A stretch of DNA of 64,000 bases from Lyngbya sp. PCC 8106 (GCF_000169095.1 NZ_AAVU01000005.1:159845-223844); one strand, 5' to 3'; shown: positions 53,587 through 63,806, numbered from the stretch's first letter. Program-made: numbers and translations. Notes: generated by a model from the letters alone, not told the origin.

Positions 53587-56529
53587 CTAACCCTGTTTTC
53601 GAGGAATTTCAATAATAAATTCTGCTCCTGCTTCGAGTTTACAATTACAGTACAAGTTTCCTTGATGTTTTTCGGTGATAATTTGATAGCCGATGGATAA
53701 CCCTAAACCCGTTCCTTTCCCAACAGGTTTAGTTGTAAAAAAGGGATCAAATAAATGGTCTTGAGCGCTTTCGGAAACTCCATAACCGTTATCTTTGATG
53801 CGAATTTGAACCTGATTATTTTCTAGGAGTTCTGTCGAAATCTCAATTGTAGGTACAGTACCTTGCGCTGCTGATAGCGATGGCTGATTGTATTTTTCTT
53901 GTATGGCATCAATCGCATTAATTAATAGATTCATCAACACTTGATTTAACCGCCCTGGATAACACTCAACTAGAGGTAAATTTCCATAGTTCTTAATCAC
54001 TTCTATCTGAGTTTGACTTCCCATCAAATTTAAACGACTTTGTAAAATCATTAACGTGCTATCAATTCCTTCGTGAATATTCACCTCTTTTAAGTCGGCT
54101 TCATCCATGCGAGAGAAGTTTCGCAAGGAAACAACAATATCTTCAATTCGTTTTGCTCCATTTTTCATGGATTTTAAAATTTTGGGAAAATCTTCTTCAA
54201 TAAACTCTAAATCAACCACTTCTATTTCATCTTGAATTTCGGGTGTTGAGTCGGGATAATTGTCTTGATAAAGATGCAGCAAATTTACTAAATCCTGCAT
54301 ATATTCTTCTGCATGAGTGAGATTTCCATAAATAAAATTAACCGGATTATTAATTTCGTGAGCCACACCTGCAACGAGTTGACCTAAAGAAGACATTTTC
54401 TCATTTTGAATCACTTGAGCTTGAGTGCGTTGAAGTTCAACTAATGTGGCTTCGAGTTGAGTCGCTTTTTCTCGGAGTTTAGTTTCTGAATAAGCTAAGG
54501 CAATTTCTGCGGCTTTTCGTTCGGTAATATCACTATTAATTTCTAAGATTGCATAGGGATTTCCTTGCTCATCTCGTTGTAAAGTCCAACGACTAAAAGC
54601 AACAATATTCTGAAAATCTTTTGTCTGATGTTGTAGTTCACCAGTCCAAGTTCCTTCTTGAAGAAGTTGTTCCATCACTTCTGCTTGAGAAGTTGGAAAA
54701 ATCGTTGTTAATAAACTGTGTATATTTTTGTCCATAACTTCGGCTTTTTTCCAGCCATAAATATTTTCTGCTCCTTGATTCCAATAAGTAATTTTATGAC
54801 CCATATCTCGGATGATAATTCCATTACTACTACGATCTAACATTTCCATTTTCTGCTGGAGTTGTGCTTGAGCTTCTAAACGTTCATCTAGGGTTTGATT
54901 GAGCAATTCTACTTTTTCTTTGACTTGTTTGTAGAGGTTGGCTTGAGTAATAGCGATAATCAGTTGACCTCGTATTGTTTTCAGCAATTTAAGGATAGCT
55001 TTCTCATTTGAGATCGGCGCTGAACTTAATCCAATGAGATAACCCTTTTGATTGCTATTCACCTGAATTGGTAAAGCAAAATAACAGCTAATTCCTGCTT
55101 TTTTAAGATCTGTTTTGTTGGCATCGCTCAACTGTGTTTTTTCTAACTGATCCCAACTGATCATTTCTGCTGAAGCAATGGGTGACGAAACCAAAAAGTT
55201 AGTAAAGTTTTTTTCAATAAAAGTATTAATTTGAGGAAAGTTTCGAGAAAATTTTAACTGAGATGAGCTACAGACAATTTCTAAATGTTTCTGTTCTGTT
55301 TGATACCAACTAAATCCCACCCAACTTAAACCTAGAACTCTCATTACTTCTTGTACTGTGATCTGTAAAAGAGTATTCAGATCTAAAGAAGCTCTAATTT
55401 GCTCAGTTAGTTGATTAACGAGAGTTTCGCGTGCGGCTTGTTCACGAGTTTCTTCAAATAATTGAACCTGCCAAATAGCGAATATTGTTGCTAAAGTGAG
55501 TAGTATTCCAATAACTGTCGCCAGTAAATTTAAGGGTCTAAGTTGCACTTCTAAACGGTCTTGAGGAATCACTAAACCAATAGACCAGTTAGCTTGTTGA
55601 GTAGGATTATAAGCAATATAAACCCAGGAGTTATTCAAATAAATAAGTTCTATTCCCTCCTGAGAGTTGACCATTTTTTGCGCGAGGGTTGCTTTGGAAC
55701 TATTAGAATTTGCTAAAAAGCTTTTTCTCTCTTGCAAAATCTGAGGGTCAGGATGAACAATGGGAATGCCGTCTTTATCTAAAACAAAAGCATAAGAATA
55801 TTGAGGAATATTAGAGATTTTTTCAACAATTCTAGAGATTTTTTCGATAGATACTGATGCACATAAAACCCCTCGAACAGTGTTTTTTTGTAGGGAATTA
55901 TCAGGAAGATTTAAAGACTGTAAACTTTGAGTACGGATAGAGGTTTGTTCTGCGGAAAGCGATTGACGATTTAAAGGCGAAATTGACCAGATTGGAGAAC
56001 AAACGCTAATTTGATAGACACCTGTACTTCGAGAAATAATGGGTTGAGAAACCGTTGTTTCTCCAGCTAAGGCTTTTTGAAAGTGAAGTCGATCACGCAG
56101 ATTTTGACCTTCAACAAATCCGGCTTTTGTTGTGTAGTAAGAACCGTCAACATTGACTAACGAAAGCATATAATAGTTGGGTAAGCGATCTAATTCTAGT
56201 TGTAAAAAAGGTTCTGCTTGTGACCAATTCATTGAGCGAACATTGGAATTATTTGCTATACTTTCAGCTTGCGATCGCAATTCAGTTAGCCACTGATCAA
56301 TTTCTAGACTGGCTTTTTGGGCTTCTTTCAGTGCGTTTTCCTGAGAACTGGTTAGAATGATGCTACGAACTAGCCCATAACTCGTTCCTGAAATCAAACC
56401 GACAGCGAGAATTGCACTAGCAATAACAAGTTTAGAAATTACCTTTTTGAGAGGCTTTTTTCTCAAGGAAAAATAGACTTTACTTAAAGATTTTTTTCTC
56501 AAGGTTTGGAGAGGATAATGATTTTCCAC
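53587..56529 (-). CDS. Transmembrane sensor histidine kinase (dCACHE-GAF-PAS-HATPase)
   Basis: 980 aa. Basic N terminus, transmembrane helix about 30-56, a periplasmic double-CACHE-like sensor (about 60-330, with LDKDGIPIVHPDP), a second transmembrane helix about 335-355, a GAF domain (about 375-530), PAS (about 560-665: GIIIRDMGHKITYWNQGAEN), then the kinase core: His724 in GVAHEINNPVNFIYG, N-box NLLINAIDAI, G1 DNGYGV and G2 GTGLGLSIG. A coiled coil precedes the His. CACHE sensors usually bind small extracellular ligands. No response regulator is adjacent, so its partner is unknown. Confidence 0.92.
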   Translation of the reverse strand: MENHYPLQTLRKKSLSKVYFSLRKKPLKKVISKLVIASAILAVGLISGTSYGLVRSIILTSSQENALKEAQKASLEIDQWLTELRSQAESIANNSNVRSMNWSQAEPFLQLELDRLPNYYMLSLVNVDGSYYTTKAGFVEGQNLRDRLHFQKALAGETTVSQPIISRSTGVYQISVCSPIWSISPLNRQSLSAEQTSIRTQSLQSLNLPDNSLQKNTVRGVLCASVSIEKISRIVEKISNIPQYSYAFVLDKDGIPIVHPDPQILQERKSFLANSNSSKATLAQKMVNSQEGIELIYLNNSWVYIAYNPTQQANWSIGLVIPQDRLEVQLRPLNLLATVIGILLTLATIFAIWQVQLFEETREQAARETLVNQLTEQIRASLDLNTLLQITVQEVMRVLGLSWVGFSWYQTEQKHLEIVCSSSQLKFSRNFPQINTFIEKNFTNFLVSSPIASAEMISWDQLEKTQLSDANKTDLKKAGISCYFALPIQVNSNQKGYLIGLSSAPISNEKAILKLLKTIRGQLIIAITQANLYKQVKEKVELLNQTLDERLEAQAQLQQKMEMLDRSSNGIIIRDMGHKITYWNQGAENIYGWKKAEVMDKNIHSLLTTIFPTSQAEVMEQLLQEGTWTGELQHQTKDFQNIVAFSRWTLQRDEQGNPYAILEINSDITERKAAEIALAYSETKLREKATQLEATLVELQRTQAQVIQNEKMSSLGQLVAGVAHEINNPVNFIYGNLTHAEEYMQDLVNLLHLYQDNYPDSTPEIQDEIEVVDLEFIEEDFPKILKSMKNGAKRIEDIVVSLRNFSRMDEADLKEVNIHEGIDSTLMILQSRLNLMGSQTQIEVIKNYGNLPLVECYPGRLNQVLMNLLINAIDAIQEKYNQPSLSAAQGTVPTIEISTELLENNQVQIRIKDNGYGVSESAQDHLFDPFFTTKPVGKGTGLGLSIGYQIITEKHQGNLYCNCKLEAGAEFIIEIPRKQG

Positions 56530-57046
56530 AGTATTTTTTGTTGTCGTCAGGAGTGAAAATTGGATCAGTTGTCATTTGTTCTAATATATCGCTAACTGAA
56601 TACTTCTATCTTTGAATTTAGATAATTCGTTAGAAGTTCAGAAGTTCAGTTATTCTGTCTCAAATTATTCAGTGTATTTATTCATGGTTGCATTGAGGCT
56701 AGTAACAGTTTTACCCTCATCAAATAATTTTAACAATTTATTTAGAATTTGAACAGAGCTAAACACCTCTATCTACCTTTAGACAGATGCTTAGTGACGA
56801 AACGTTATTTAAGGGAGTTATTGGTCTGAAATTCTTCAGTATATTCACTTAGAATTTTGCTAGAGTTTGCAACAGCTTGATGATGACTAAGTTTATTTGA
56901 GTAGATTGAGCAATAATTTTATACAAAAAATCCGGTAACTGATCGGAAACCGGATTTTGAGAATGTTCCTAATTTGGGAAACGAGTTTCAGAGATCTATT
57001 AACTCAAGTTTAAACCTGTTTATTTCTGTATTGATTGTAACTTTTT
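56530..57046. other. Intergenic region histidine kinase / alr
   Basis: 517 bp. Holds the alr terminator near 56927-56958 and presumably the kinase promoter to its left. No gene or RNA recognised otherwise. Confidence 0.45.
56927..56958 (-). terminator. Rho-independent terminator of alr
   Basis: Perfect 10-bp stem AAAATCCGGT (56927-56936) / ACCGGATTTT (56949-56958) with a 12-nt loop; read on the minus strand it ends in six T residues. About 90 bp after the alr stop. The stem is symmetric and could also act rightward. Confidence 0.8.
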
Positions 57047-58288
57047 TTAAAAATTTAGGCGAGGGAGTCGATGTTTGAAACCACATAATATTTCCCAAGA
57101 AATAGTATCTAAATCCGCCGCCCAGTCCTCGGCTGAAATCGTATTTTCTCCTTCTTGTCCTAACACCGTTACCACTTCACCCACTTGTAAATCCGGCATT
57201 GAAGTCACATCAATCATCAATTGATCCATTGTAATTGCACCAATTTGAGGTAAAAGCTGACCTCGAACTAAGACTTTCATTTTGTTAGAAAGATTACGAG
57301 GAATTCCATCCGCATAACCAATCCCAACAACAGCAACCCGAGTTATTTTTTCGGCAACATATTGATAGCCATAGCTGACACCCGTTCCGGCTTCAATCAT
57401 TTTAATTTGGGTAACTTTTGCCTTAACTTGCATTGCAGGTTTGAGGTCAATCGTTGCAGCTAAATGAGGGGCGGGATATAAACCATAAATCGCCAAACCC
57501 ACTCGAACCAAATCATAATGTAATGCCGAATCAGTTAAAGTAGCGGCAGAATTAGAAATATGTAAACAAGGACGAGAAACAGTCTCTTTCGTTAAACCAT
57601 TTTGAGGATTAACCCCAATTTTTTTGATGACGTCTTGAAAGCGTTGATGCTGTTGTCTCATCAAGGTTTGATCAGGACTATCTGCTGTCGCAAAATGAGA
57701 ATAAATTCCGGCAATTTTTAAATTAGGAAGTCGCTGCACTAACTGTACAAATTCGACAGCGTGTTGCCAAGACGTTCCTAAACGTGACATCCCCGTATCA
57801 ATATTGAGATGAACTTCTAAAGTTTGGTTGAGTTGACTGAGTATTTCTGAAAATAAAAGTGCTTGTTGAGGAGTACAAAGAGTCGGCTGAAGTTGCCAAT
57901 GAGAAATAGCTTTGACTTCATCGGGAGTATAAGCCGCCCCTAAAACTAATATGGGTTGTTTAATTCCCGCTTCACGCAGTTCGATCCCTTCTGGAGTCGT
58001 CGCCACCGCAAAAGCACCCGCACCCGCTTGAGAGACCGTTTTCGCGACAGAAACCGCCCCATGACCATAGGCATCCGCTTTCACCACCGCCATGAGTGTT
58101 GTTTGGGGAGAAAGCAGAGTTTTGATTTGCTCAACATTGTAAGCGATCGCTGCTAAATTAATTTCAACCCAAGACCGTTGACAAATTTCATCATAAATCC
58201 CTCGCCCTCTCAACGCTAAAATCAGGCGATCTTTTTCCGAGGTTGGTTTTTGAGTTACCATATTTTCACTCACTCCTGACATCTTCAC
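57047..58288 (-). CDS. alr: Alanine racemase
   Basis: 413 aa, slightly long because of a 30-residue N-terminal extension. PLP enzyme giving D-alanine for peptidoglycan. PLP Lys in AVVKADAYGHGA, the second-base Tyr region VSYGYQYVAEK, and RVGLAIYGLYP are present. The homologous region starts near RSWVEINLAAIAYN; the Met at residue 10 (MVTQKPTSEK) is a possible start. Confidence 0.96.
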   Translation of the reverse strand: MKMSGVSENMVTQKPTSEKDRLILALRGRGIYDEICQRSWVEINLAAIAYNVEQIKTLLSPQTTLMAVVKADAYGHGAVSVAKTVSQAGAGAFAVATTPEGIELREAGIKQPILVLGAAYTPDEVKAISHWQLQPTLCTPQQALLFSEILSQLNQTLEVHLNIDTGMSRLGTSWQHAVEFVQLVQRLPNLKIAGIYSHFATADSPDQTLMRQQHQRFQDVIKKIGVNPQNGLTKETVSRPCLHISNSAATLTDSALHYDLVRVGLAIYGLYPAPHLAATIDLKPAMQVKAKVTQIKMIEAGTGVSYGYQYVAEKITRVAVVGIGYADGIPRNLSNKMKVLVRGQLLPQIGAITMDQLMIDVTSMPDLQVGEVVTVLGQEGENTISAEDWAADLDTISWEILCGFKHRLPRLNF

Positions 58289-58413
58289 AACATTGGTTGA
58301 CTATAAAGCTTAGATCGTGATCGCACATTTGTATCGGGAAAAAATCTTGCAGATCAGGAGTTGCGAGTCGTCAAGTCAGAAGGTAAGAGTTGATTTGGCA
58401 AGAGAGTTTACAA

Positions 58414-58496
58414 GGGACAGGGAGAGAGGGAAGATTGTAAATGATCAATTCTCCATTCATCATGGGTGAGTGTTAACTGTCAAGTCTCCCTGTCCC
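58414..58496. repeat. 12-bp perfect inverted repeat with long spacing
   Basis: GGGACAGGGAGA (58414-58425) and TCTCCCTGTCCC (58485-58496) are exact complements 59 bp apart, just upstream of the HNH gene. Could be a dispersed palindromic repeat or a transcript structure. Confidence 0.6.
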
Positions 58497-58554
58497 GGAA
58501 AGCGTTAAGCTGTGTTAATATCGTTCAAATACTATAAATCGCAACAGATCGTCA

Positions 58555-59052
58555 ATGGGCAACGTTCTAGTATTGAACGCCTCCTATGAACCGCTAAATA
58601 TTACCAGTTGGCGGCGGGCGGTGGTCTTGTTACTTAAGCAGAAAGCCGAACAGGTTGAGCATAACGGAAAGTACCTTCTACCCGACTTTCCTCTACCGAC
58701 GGTGATCAGATTACGCCACTATGTCAGAGTTCCTTACAAAGACATTCCTCTAACGCGCAGGAATATCTTGCACCGGGATGGTCACACTTGTCAATATTGT
58801 AGTTATATCGGAGATGAGCTAACGCTCGATCATGTGATTCCGCGATCGCGAGGCGGTGGCGAAACCTGGGAAAATTTAGTCGCTGCTTGTGTTCGCTGTA
58901 ATGTCAAAAAGGGGAGTCGCACGCCCAGAGAGGCAAATATGATATTGCGTCATCCCCCACGAAAACCTTACAGTAGTCTTTACTTTGAAGTGACGAAACA
59001 CTTAAAAAGCGGTATGAATCAAGAATGGCAGAAATATATAATTGGTCTTTAA
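58555..59052 (+). CDS. HNH endonuclease domain protein
   Basis: 165 aa. HNH nuclease core with CQYC and CVRC zinc-binding pairs and the active-site stretch LTLDHVIPRSRGGGETWENL. The N-terminal part (VLVLNASYEPLNITSWRRAV) is shared with a widely conserved cyanobacterial HNH family of unknown role, distinct from intron- or phage-linked HNH proteins. Gene context (alr, sixA) gives no hint of mobility. Its stop is embedded in the terminator. Confidence 0.88.
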   Translation: MGNVLVLNASYEPLNITSWRRAVVLLLKQKAEQVEHNGKYLLPDFPLPTVIRLRHYVRVPYKDIPLTRRNILHRDGHTCQYCSYIGDELTLDHVIPRSRGGGETWENLVAACVRCNVKKGSRTPREANMILRHPPRKPYSSLYFEVTKHLKSGMNQEWQKYIIGL

Positions 59053-59083
59053 CCCCTGTTGGCTGAAAAAACAGGGGTTTTGT
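59051..59083 (+). terminator. Rho-independent terminator of the HNH gene
   Basis: Stem AACCCCTGTT (59051-59060) / AACAGGGGTT (59070-59079), short A-rich loop, then TTG-T-rich tail. It begins within the stop codon of the HNH gene. Confidence 0.85.
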
Positions 59084-59163
59084 TATTTCTGTAGCTGTTT
59101 TAGCTATTTCTTCAGTGAACTCTGTTCTCTGTAAAATTCTGTTATGCTAAAATTCCAAGTTGA

Positions 59164-59676
59164 ATGAGAACTCTTGCGATGACCCATCTTTACTTGATTC
59201 GTCATGGCATTGCCGCAGATCGAGAACTGTACGAAATAGACGAAGAACGTCCTTTAACCAAAGACGGCGATCGCAAAACCCGAAAAATTGCCCAAAAGCT
59301 GAAGTCATTAAACCTAAAATTTGATATCGTGCTGTCAAGTCCGTTAGTGCGGGCGCGTCAAACGGCTGAGATTCTCAAATCTGTCGGTTTAACGGATCAC
59401 GTCGAAGAATTTCCCCCACTCGCACCCGAGGGAGAGATTAACTTTTGGTTGGACTGGTATCGAAACTGGAGTCAAACGGTCGGGGAAAGCCTCGCCCTCG
59501 TCGGACATGAACCGGATCTCGGAAATTGGGCGGAAGTGTTGATTTGGGGAGATATCCGAGATGCCCTGATCGTCAAGAAAGCGGGTATTATTGGGATAAC
59601 TTTACCGGAAACGGGTTCACTGGTTGGCAATAGTCAACTGTTTTGGCTGACTCCGCCCAAATTTTTGTTGAGTTAG
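59164..59676 (+). CDS. sixA: Phosphohistidine phosphatase SixA
   Basis: 170 aa; the Met at 59179 (MTHLYLIRHG) may be the real start. Histidine phosphatase superfamily with the RHG motif in YLIRHGIAADRE, the second-half VLSSPLVRARQTAEIL and the catalytic His in LVGHEPDLGNWAE. SixA removes phosphate from phospho-His, for example from phosphorelay or PTS-type proteins; the target here is unknown. Confidence 0.9.
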   Translation: MRTLAMTHLYLIRHGIAADRELYEIDEERPLTKDGDRKTRKIAQKLKSLNLKFDIVLSSPLVRARQTAEILKSVGLTDHVEEFPPLAPEGEINFWLDWYRNWSQTVGESLALVGHEPDLGNWAEVLIWGDIRDALIVKKAGIIGITLPETGSLVGNSQLFWLTPPKFLLS

Positions 59677-59776
59677 TCAACACTGTCAGAATAATTAAAT
59701 GTTGTCAAAATAGCAACTGGATTAGTTGTTCTGATAATGTACCCTGAATAGGTTATATGTACATTGAGAAACGGCT

Positions 59777-60955
59777 ATGACTTTCGTCGGCGAATACAAG
59801 CCTGGTTTAGAAGGTGTTCCTGCAACCTTGTCCAGTATTAGCTACGTCGATGGGCAAAAGGGAATACTTGAATATCGAGGCATTCGGGTTGAGGAACTGG
59901 CCCAAAAGAGTTCCTTTTTAGAAGTGGCTTATCTGCTGATTTGGGGGAAACTTCCAACTCAGGAGGAAATCGATAGCTTCGAGCATGATATTCGCTACCA
60001 TCGTCGGATTAAATATCGCATTCGAGATATGATGAAATGTTTCCCAGAAACGGGTCATCCGATGGATGCGCTGCAAACCTCTGCCGCTGCATTGGGTTTG
60101 TTTTACTCCCGGCGTGCTTTGGATAATCCTCAGTACATTGGAGAAGCAGTCGTGCGACTGTTAGCAAAAATCCCGACGATGGTTGCTGCTTTTCAACTGA
60201 TGCGGAAGGGAAATGACGCGGTACAACCGAGAGATGATCTCGATTATTCGGCAAATTTTCTCTATATGCTCAATGAACGAGAACCCCATCCGCTAGCGGC
60301 TAAGGTGTTTGATGTCTGTTTGATGCTTCATGCTGAACATACCATCAATGCTTCGACCTTTTCGGCAATGGTAACCGCTTCGACGTTAACTGATCCTTAT
60401 GCAGTGGTGGCGTCTGCGGTGGGAACGTTAGCCGGGCCTTTGCATGGCGGGGCAAATGAAGAAGTCTTGTTTATGTTGGAAGACATTGGTTCGGTGGAGA
60501 ATGTTAGACCTTACCTGGATGGACTTTTAGAACGGAAAGCTAAAATCATGGGGTTTGGCCATCGGGTCTACAAAGTTAAAGATCCTCGCGCGACTATCTT
60601 GCAAAAGTTGGCGGAGGAATTATTTGAGCAGTTTGGCCACGACAAATATTATGAAATTGCGGTGGAACTTGAAGCGGCGGTTCAAGACAAACTCGGACAT
60701 AAGGGCATCTATCCCAATGTAGATTTTTACTCGGGTTTAGTCTATCGCAAGTTAGGGATTCCGACGGATTTATTTACTCCGATTTTTGCGATCGCTCGGG
60801 TGGCGGGATGGTTGGCGCATTGGAAGGAACAACTCGGTAAAAATCGCATTTACCGTCCCACTCAAATCTATACGGGTTCTCACGGTGAACCTTACATTCC
60901 GATCGATGAACGGGCGGTGCCTCTCGGCGATCCACTCGAACAAGAGGGAAACTAG
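59777..60955 (+). CDS. gltA: Citrate synthase
   Basis: 392 aa. Condenses acetyl-CoA and oxaloacetate. Active-site residues lie in LHAEHTINASTF, GPLHGGANEEVL, MGFGHRVYKVKDPRA and IARVAGWLAHWKEQ. Begins with GLEGVPATLSSISYVDGQKG, the usual short form. Supplies citrate to the 2-oxoglutarate branch used by glutamate synthase. Upstream of ndhA on the same strand, 210 bp away. Confidence 0.97.
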   Translation: MTFVGEYKPGLEGVPATLSSISYVDGQKGILEYRGIRVEELAQKSSFLEVAYLLIWGKLPTQEEIDSFEHDIRYHRRIKYRIRDMMKCFPETGHPMDALQTSAAALGLFYSRRALDNPQYIGEAVVRLLAKIPTMVAAFQLMRKGNDAVQPRDDLDYSANFLYMLNEREPHPLAAKVFDVCLMLHAEHTINASTFSAMVTASTLTDPYAVVASAVGTLAGPLHGGANEEVLFMLEDIGSVENVRPYLDGLLERKAKIMGFGHRVYKVKDPRATILQKLAEELFEQFGHDKYYEIAVELEAAVQDKLGHKGIYPNVDFYSGLVYRKLGIPTDLFTPIFAIARVAGWLAHWKEQLGKNRIYRPTQIYTGSHGEPYIPIDERAVPLGDPLEQEGN

Positions 60956-61166
60956 AGAAAGTCAGGTGAAATGAGGTGAAATGATCATTTCTCCTCCTGG
61001 AAAAAACCGCTCAAATTTTTCGTCTGTGTTAATTTGGCTGCGGTCGAACGTTATACTGAATCTGGAGTAAGGTTTTAAAGAATCTTTACAAACAAGGGCA
61101 GATTAACGCTCGTTTGATAGAGCGCTGTCACAATGTCTAGGATAATTGAAGTTTGAGTCTGGATAA

Positions 61167-62285
61167 ATGAACCCAGGAATTGACTTACAAGGAAGTTTTG
61201 TCCAAGCCTTGATGGATTTTGGTATACCCCCAGGTACAGCTAAACTCATCTGGATGCCCTTACCAATGGGATTAATGTTGGTGGCTGCAACAGTGGGTGT
61301 ACTCGGTTCGGTTTGGTTGGAACGAAAAATCTCCGCCGCCGCCCAACAACGGATAGGCCCGGAATTTATTGGGCCATTGGGAACGTTGGCTCCGGCTGCC
61401 GATGGGTTGAAGTTGCTCTTTAAGGAAGATATTGTTCCGGCTTTGGCTGACCCCTGGCTTTTTACCTTGGGGCCAATCATTGTGATGATTCCCGTGTTTC
61501 TGTCCTACCTGATCGTCCCGTTTGGGCAGAATCTGATCATTAGCGACTTGGGAACTGCAATTTTTCTGTGGATTGCCTTATCGAGCATACAACCCATTGG
61601 CTTGCTGATGTCTGGTTATGCCTCGAACAATAAATACTCGCTCTTAGGAGGGTTGAGAGCGGCAGCCCAATCAATTAGTTATGAAATCCCTCTGGCTTTA
61701 GCGGTTTTGGCGATTGTGATGATGTCCAATAGCCTCAGCACCATTGATATCGTTGAACAACAATCCGGTTACGGTATCCTGGGCTGGAATATTTGGCGCC
61801 AACCCGTGGGTTTTCTGATTTTTTGGATCGCCGCTTTAGCAGAATGTGAACGTCTACCCTTTGATTTACCGGAAGCTGAAGAAGAATTGGTGGCTGGATA
61901 TCAAACCGAATATTCCGGGATGAAATTCGCCCTGTACTATTTGGCTTCTTATGTGAATTTGCTGCTCTCGTCGCTGTTGGTGGCGGTGCTGTATTTGGGC
62001 GGTTGGGATTTTCCGATTCCGGTTGAGGCGATCGCCGGTTGGCTAAATCTCAGTGAAACGACACCCTGGTTGCAGGTGATTACAGGTTCTTTAGGGATTA
62101 CCATGACCCTACTGAAAGCCTATGTGTTAGTCTTTACTGCCATTCTGTTGCGTTGGACTTTACCTCGGGTACGGATTGACCAATTGTTGAATCTCGGTTG
62201 GAAGTTTTTGCTTCCAGTCGCGTTGGTGAATTTACTCCTCACCGCCGCCTTAAAATTAGCCTTCCCGATCGCATTTGGGGGATAA
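61167..62285 (+). CDS. ndhA: NAD(P)H-quinone oxidoreductase subunit 1
   Basis: 372 aa, about eight transmembrane helices. Membrane arm subunit of thylakoid NDH-1 at the quinone site. Signatures: VWLERKISAAAQQRIGPEFI, ADGLKLLFKEDIVPA, LAECERLPFDLPEAEEELVAG (a known NuoH/NdhA block). First gene of the ndhA-I-G-E cluster. Confidence 0.98.
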   Translation: MNPGIDLQGSFVQALMDFGIPPGTAKLIWMPLPMGLMLVAATVGVLGSVWLERKISAAAQQRIGPEFIGPLGTLAPAADGLKLLFKEDIVPALADPWLFTLGPIIVMIPVFLSYLIVPFGQNLIISDLGTAIFLWIALSSIQPIGLLMSGYASNNKYSLLGGLRAAAQSISYEIPLALAVLAIVMMSNSLSTIDIVEQQSGYGILGWNIWRQPVGFLIFWIAALAECERLPFDLPEAEEELVAGYQTEYSGMKFALYYLASYVNLLLSSLLVAVLYLGGWDFPIPVEAIAGWLNLSETTPWLQVITGSLGITMTLLKAYVLVFTAILLRWTLPRVRIDQLLNLGWKFLLPVALVNLLLTAALKLAFPIAFGG

Positions 62286-62474
62286 TTGACGCTAATTTTA
62301 AAGACGTGAGCAAGCGAAGGCCGGAAAGACTGAAAGTTTGAGGAGATTTAGCGTTTCCTTGGTTCTTCTGTCCTTTGCCCTCACCAGAATGATTAAATTC
62401 TGTAGTCAACGTTGAGTCTGATCCCGACTCAAAAATTGCGATCACTATATTGTTACAACTTGAGAGAGAATCCC

Positions 62475-63083
62475 ATGTTAAAGTTTCTAAATCAAGTCAC
62501 AGACTACGCTAAAGACACTTTTCAAGCCGCTAAATATATTGGTCAAGGGTTATCTGTAACTTTTGATCATATGCGTCGCCGTCCGATTACGGTTCAGTAT
62601 CCTTACGAAAAATTGATTCCTTCTGAACGGTTTAGAGGTCGGATTCATTTTGAGTTTGATAAGTGTATTTCTTGTGAAGTTTGTGTGCGGGTTTGTCCGA
62701 TTAACTTGCCTGTTGTAGACTGGGAGTTTAATAAGGCAAATAAGAAAAAACAACTGAAGCACTACAGCATCGACTTCGGGGTTTGTATTTTCTGCGGAAA
62801 CTGTGTAGAATACTGCCCGACAAACTGTTTATCGATGACAGAAGAATATGAGTTGGCAGCTTATGATCGCCATGAGTTGAACTATGATAATGTTGCACTC
62901 GGACGTCTACCCTACAAGGTGACTAATGATCCGATGGTGACTCCGATGCGAGAACTGGCCTATTTACCGAAGGGAGTGATGGACCCTCACGATCTTCCGA
63001 AGACTGCACGTCGGGCAGGTTTGCGTCCAGAAGAAATTCTGGAACAAATGGAAGAACAACAAGAATCAAAAGATGAGAATTAG
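62475..63083 (+). CDS. ndhI: NAD(P)H-quinone oxidoreductase subunit I
   Basis: 202 aa from the ATG at 62475 (MLKFLNQVTDYAKDTFQAAK), which fits homologues and has GAGAGAA upstream; the frame is open to 62412 but that extension is not typical. Carries two 4Fe-4S clusters: CISCEVCVRVCP and CIFCGNCVEYCP. Passes electrons within NDH-1 toward plastoquinone. About 190 bp after ndhA. Confidence 0.97.
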   Translation: MLKFLNQVTDYAKDTFQAAKYIGQGLSVTFDHMRRRPITVQYPYEKLIPSERFRGRIHFEFDKCISCEVCVRVCPINLPVVDWEFNKANKKKQLKHYSIDFGVCIFCGNCVEYCPTNCLSMTEEYELAAYDRHELNYDNVALGRLPYKVTNDPMVTPMRELAYLPKGVMDPHDLPKTARRAGLRPEEILEQMEEQQESKDEN

Positions 63084-63179
63084 GCAGTTCTCAAGAGAAG
63101 ATAGGCAATGGATTTAGTTTCGCTTGTCTTCTCAATTTTTCCATTGTCAATTCAGCACAGAAATAAGGAAAAAAGAATT

Positions 63180-63806
63180 GTGAATTTAGCCGAAGGGGTT
63201 CAAATTATATCGTTTGGTCTGCTCACTGTGATGATGCTGGGAGGGGCTTTAGGGGTAGTTTTGCTGGAAAATATTGTCTACTCTGCCTTTTTGTTGGGCG
63301 GGGTATTTATGAGTATGGCAGGGCTGTATATTCTCCTGAATGCTGATTTTGTAGCAGCCGCGCAAGTTTTGATTTATGTCGGTTCCGTGAATGTCTTAAT
63401 CCTGTTCGGGATTATGTTGGTGAACAAGCAGGAAAGCTTTAAAGCCTTGCCAAATCCTTGGGTTCGCAAAGGGGCGACGGCTTTGGTTTGTTCGGGGTTA
63501 TTTGCCCTACTGAGTACGATGGTATTATCTACTCCCTGGATGTCGCAAGCTACTGTTAGTGTTCCCCCAGAAGAAAGTTCAATTATGATTATTGGACAGC
63601 ACTTTTTCACTGACTTCTTGTTACCTTTTGAGTTAGCCTCTGTATTTTTGTTGATGGCAATGGTCGGTGCAATTATTTTAGCCCGTCGAGATTTTATCCC
63701 CGATCTAATCCCCGAAGAAAAAATTCAAACTCCAGGTTGGACTTTACAAGAACGTCCGCGCGAATTGCTTTCTGTTTCGAGTCAACAATCTTCTTCTGAA
63801 CGTTAA
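63180..63806 (+). CDS. ndhG: NAD(P)H-quinone oxidoreductase subunit 6
   Basis: 208 aa starting at GTG 63180 (MNLAEGVQIISFG), chosen from homology and the AAGGA 10-14 nt upstream; the frame extends to an ATG at 63108 with atypical sequence. Five transmembrane helices; VLLENIVYSAFLLGGVFMSM and AAAQVLIYVGSVNVLILFGI are characteristic of NdhG/NuoJ. Confidence 0.95.
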   Translation: MNLAEGVQIISFGLLTVMMLGGALGVVLLENIVYSAFLLGGVFMSMAGLYILLNADFVAAAQVLIYVGSVNVLILFGIMLVNKQESFKALPNPWVRKGATALVCSGLFALLSTMVLSTPWMSQATVSVPPEESSIMIIGQHFFTDFLLPFELASVFLLMAMVGAIILARRDFIPDLIPEEKIQTPGWTLQERPRELLSVSSQQSSSER

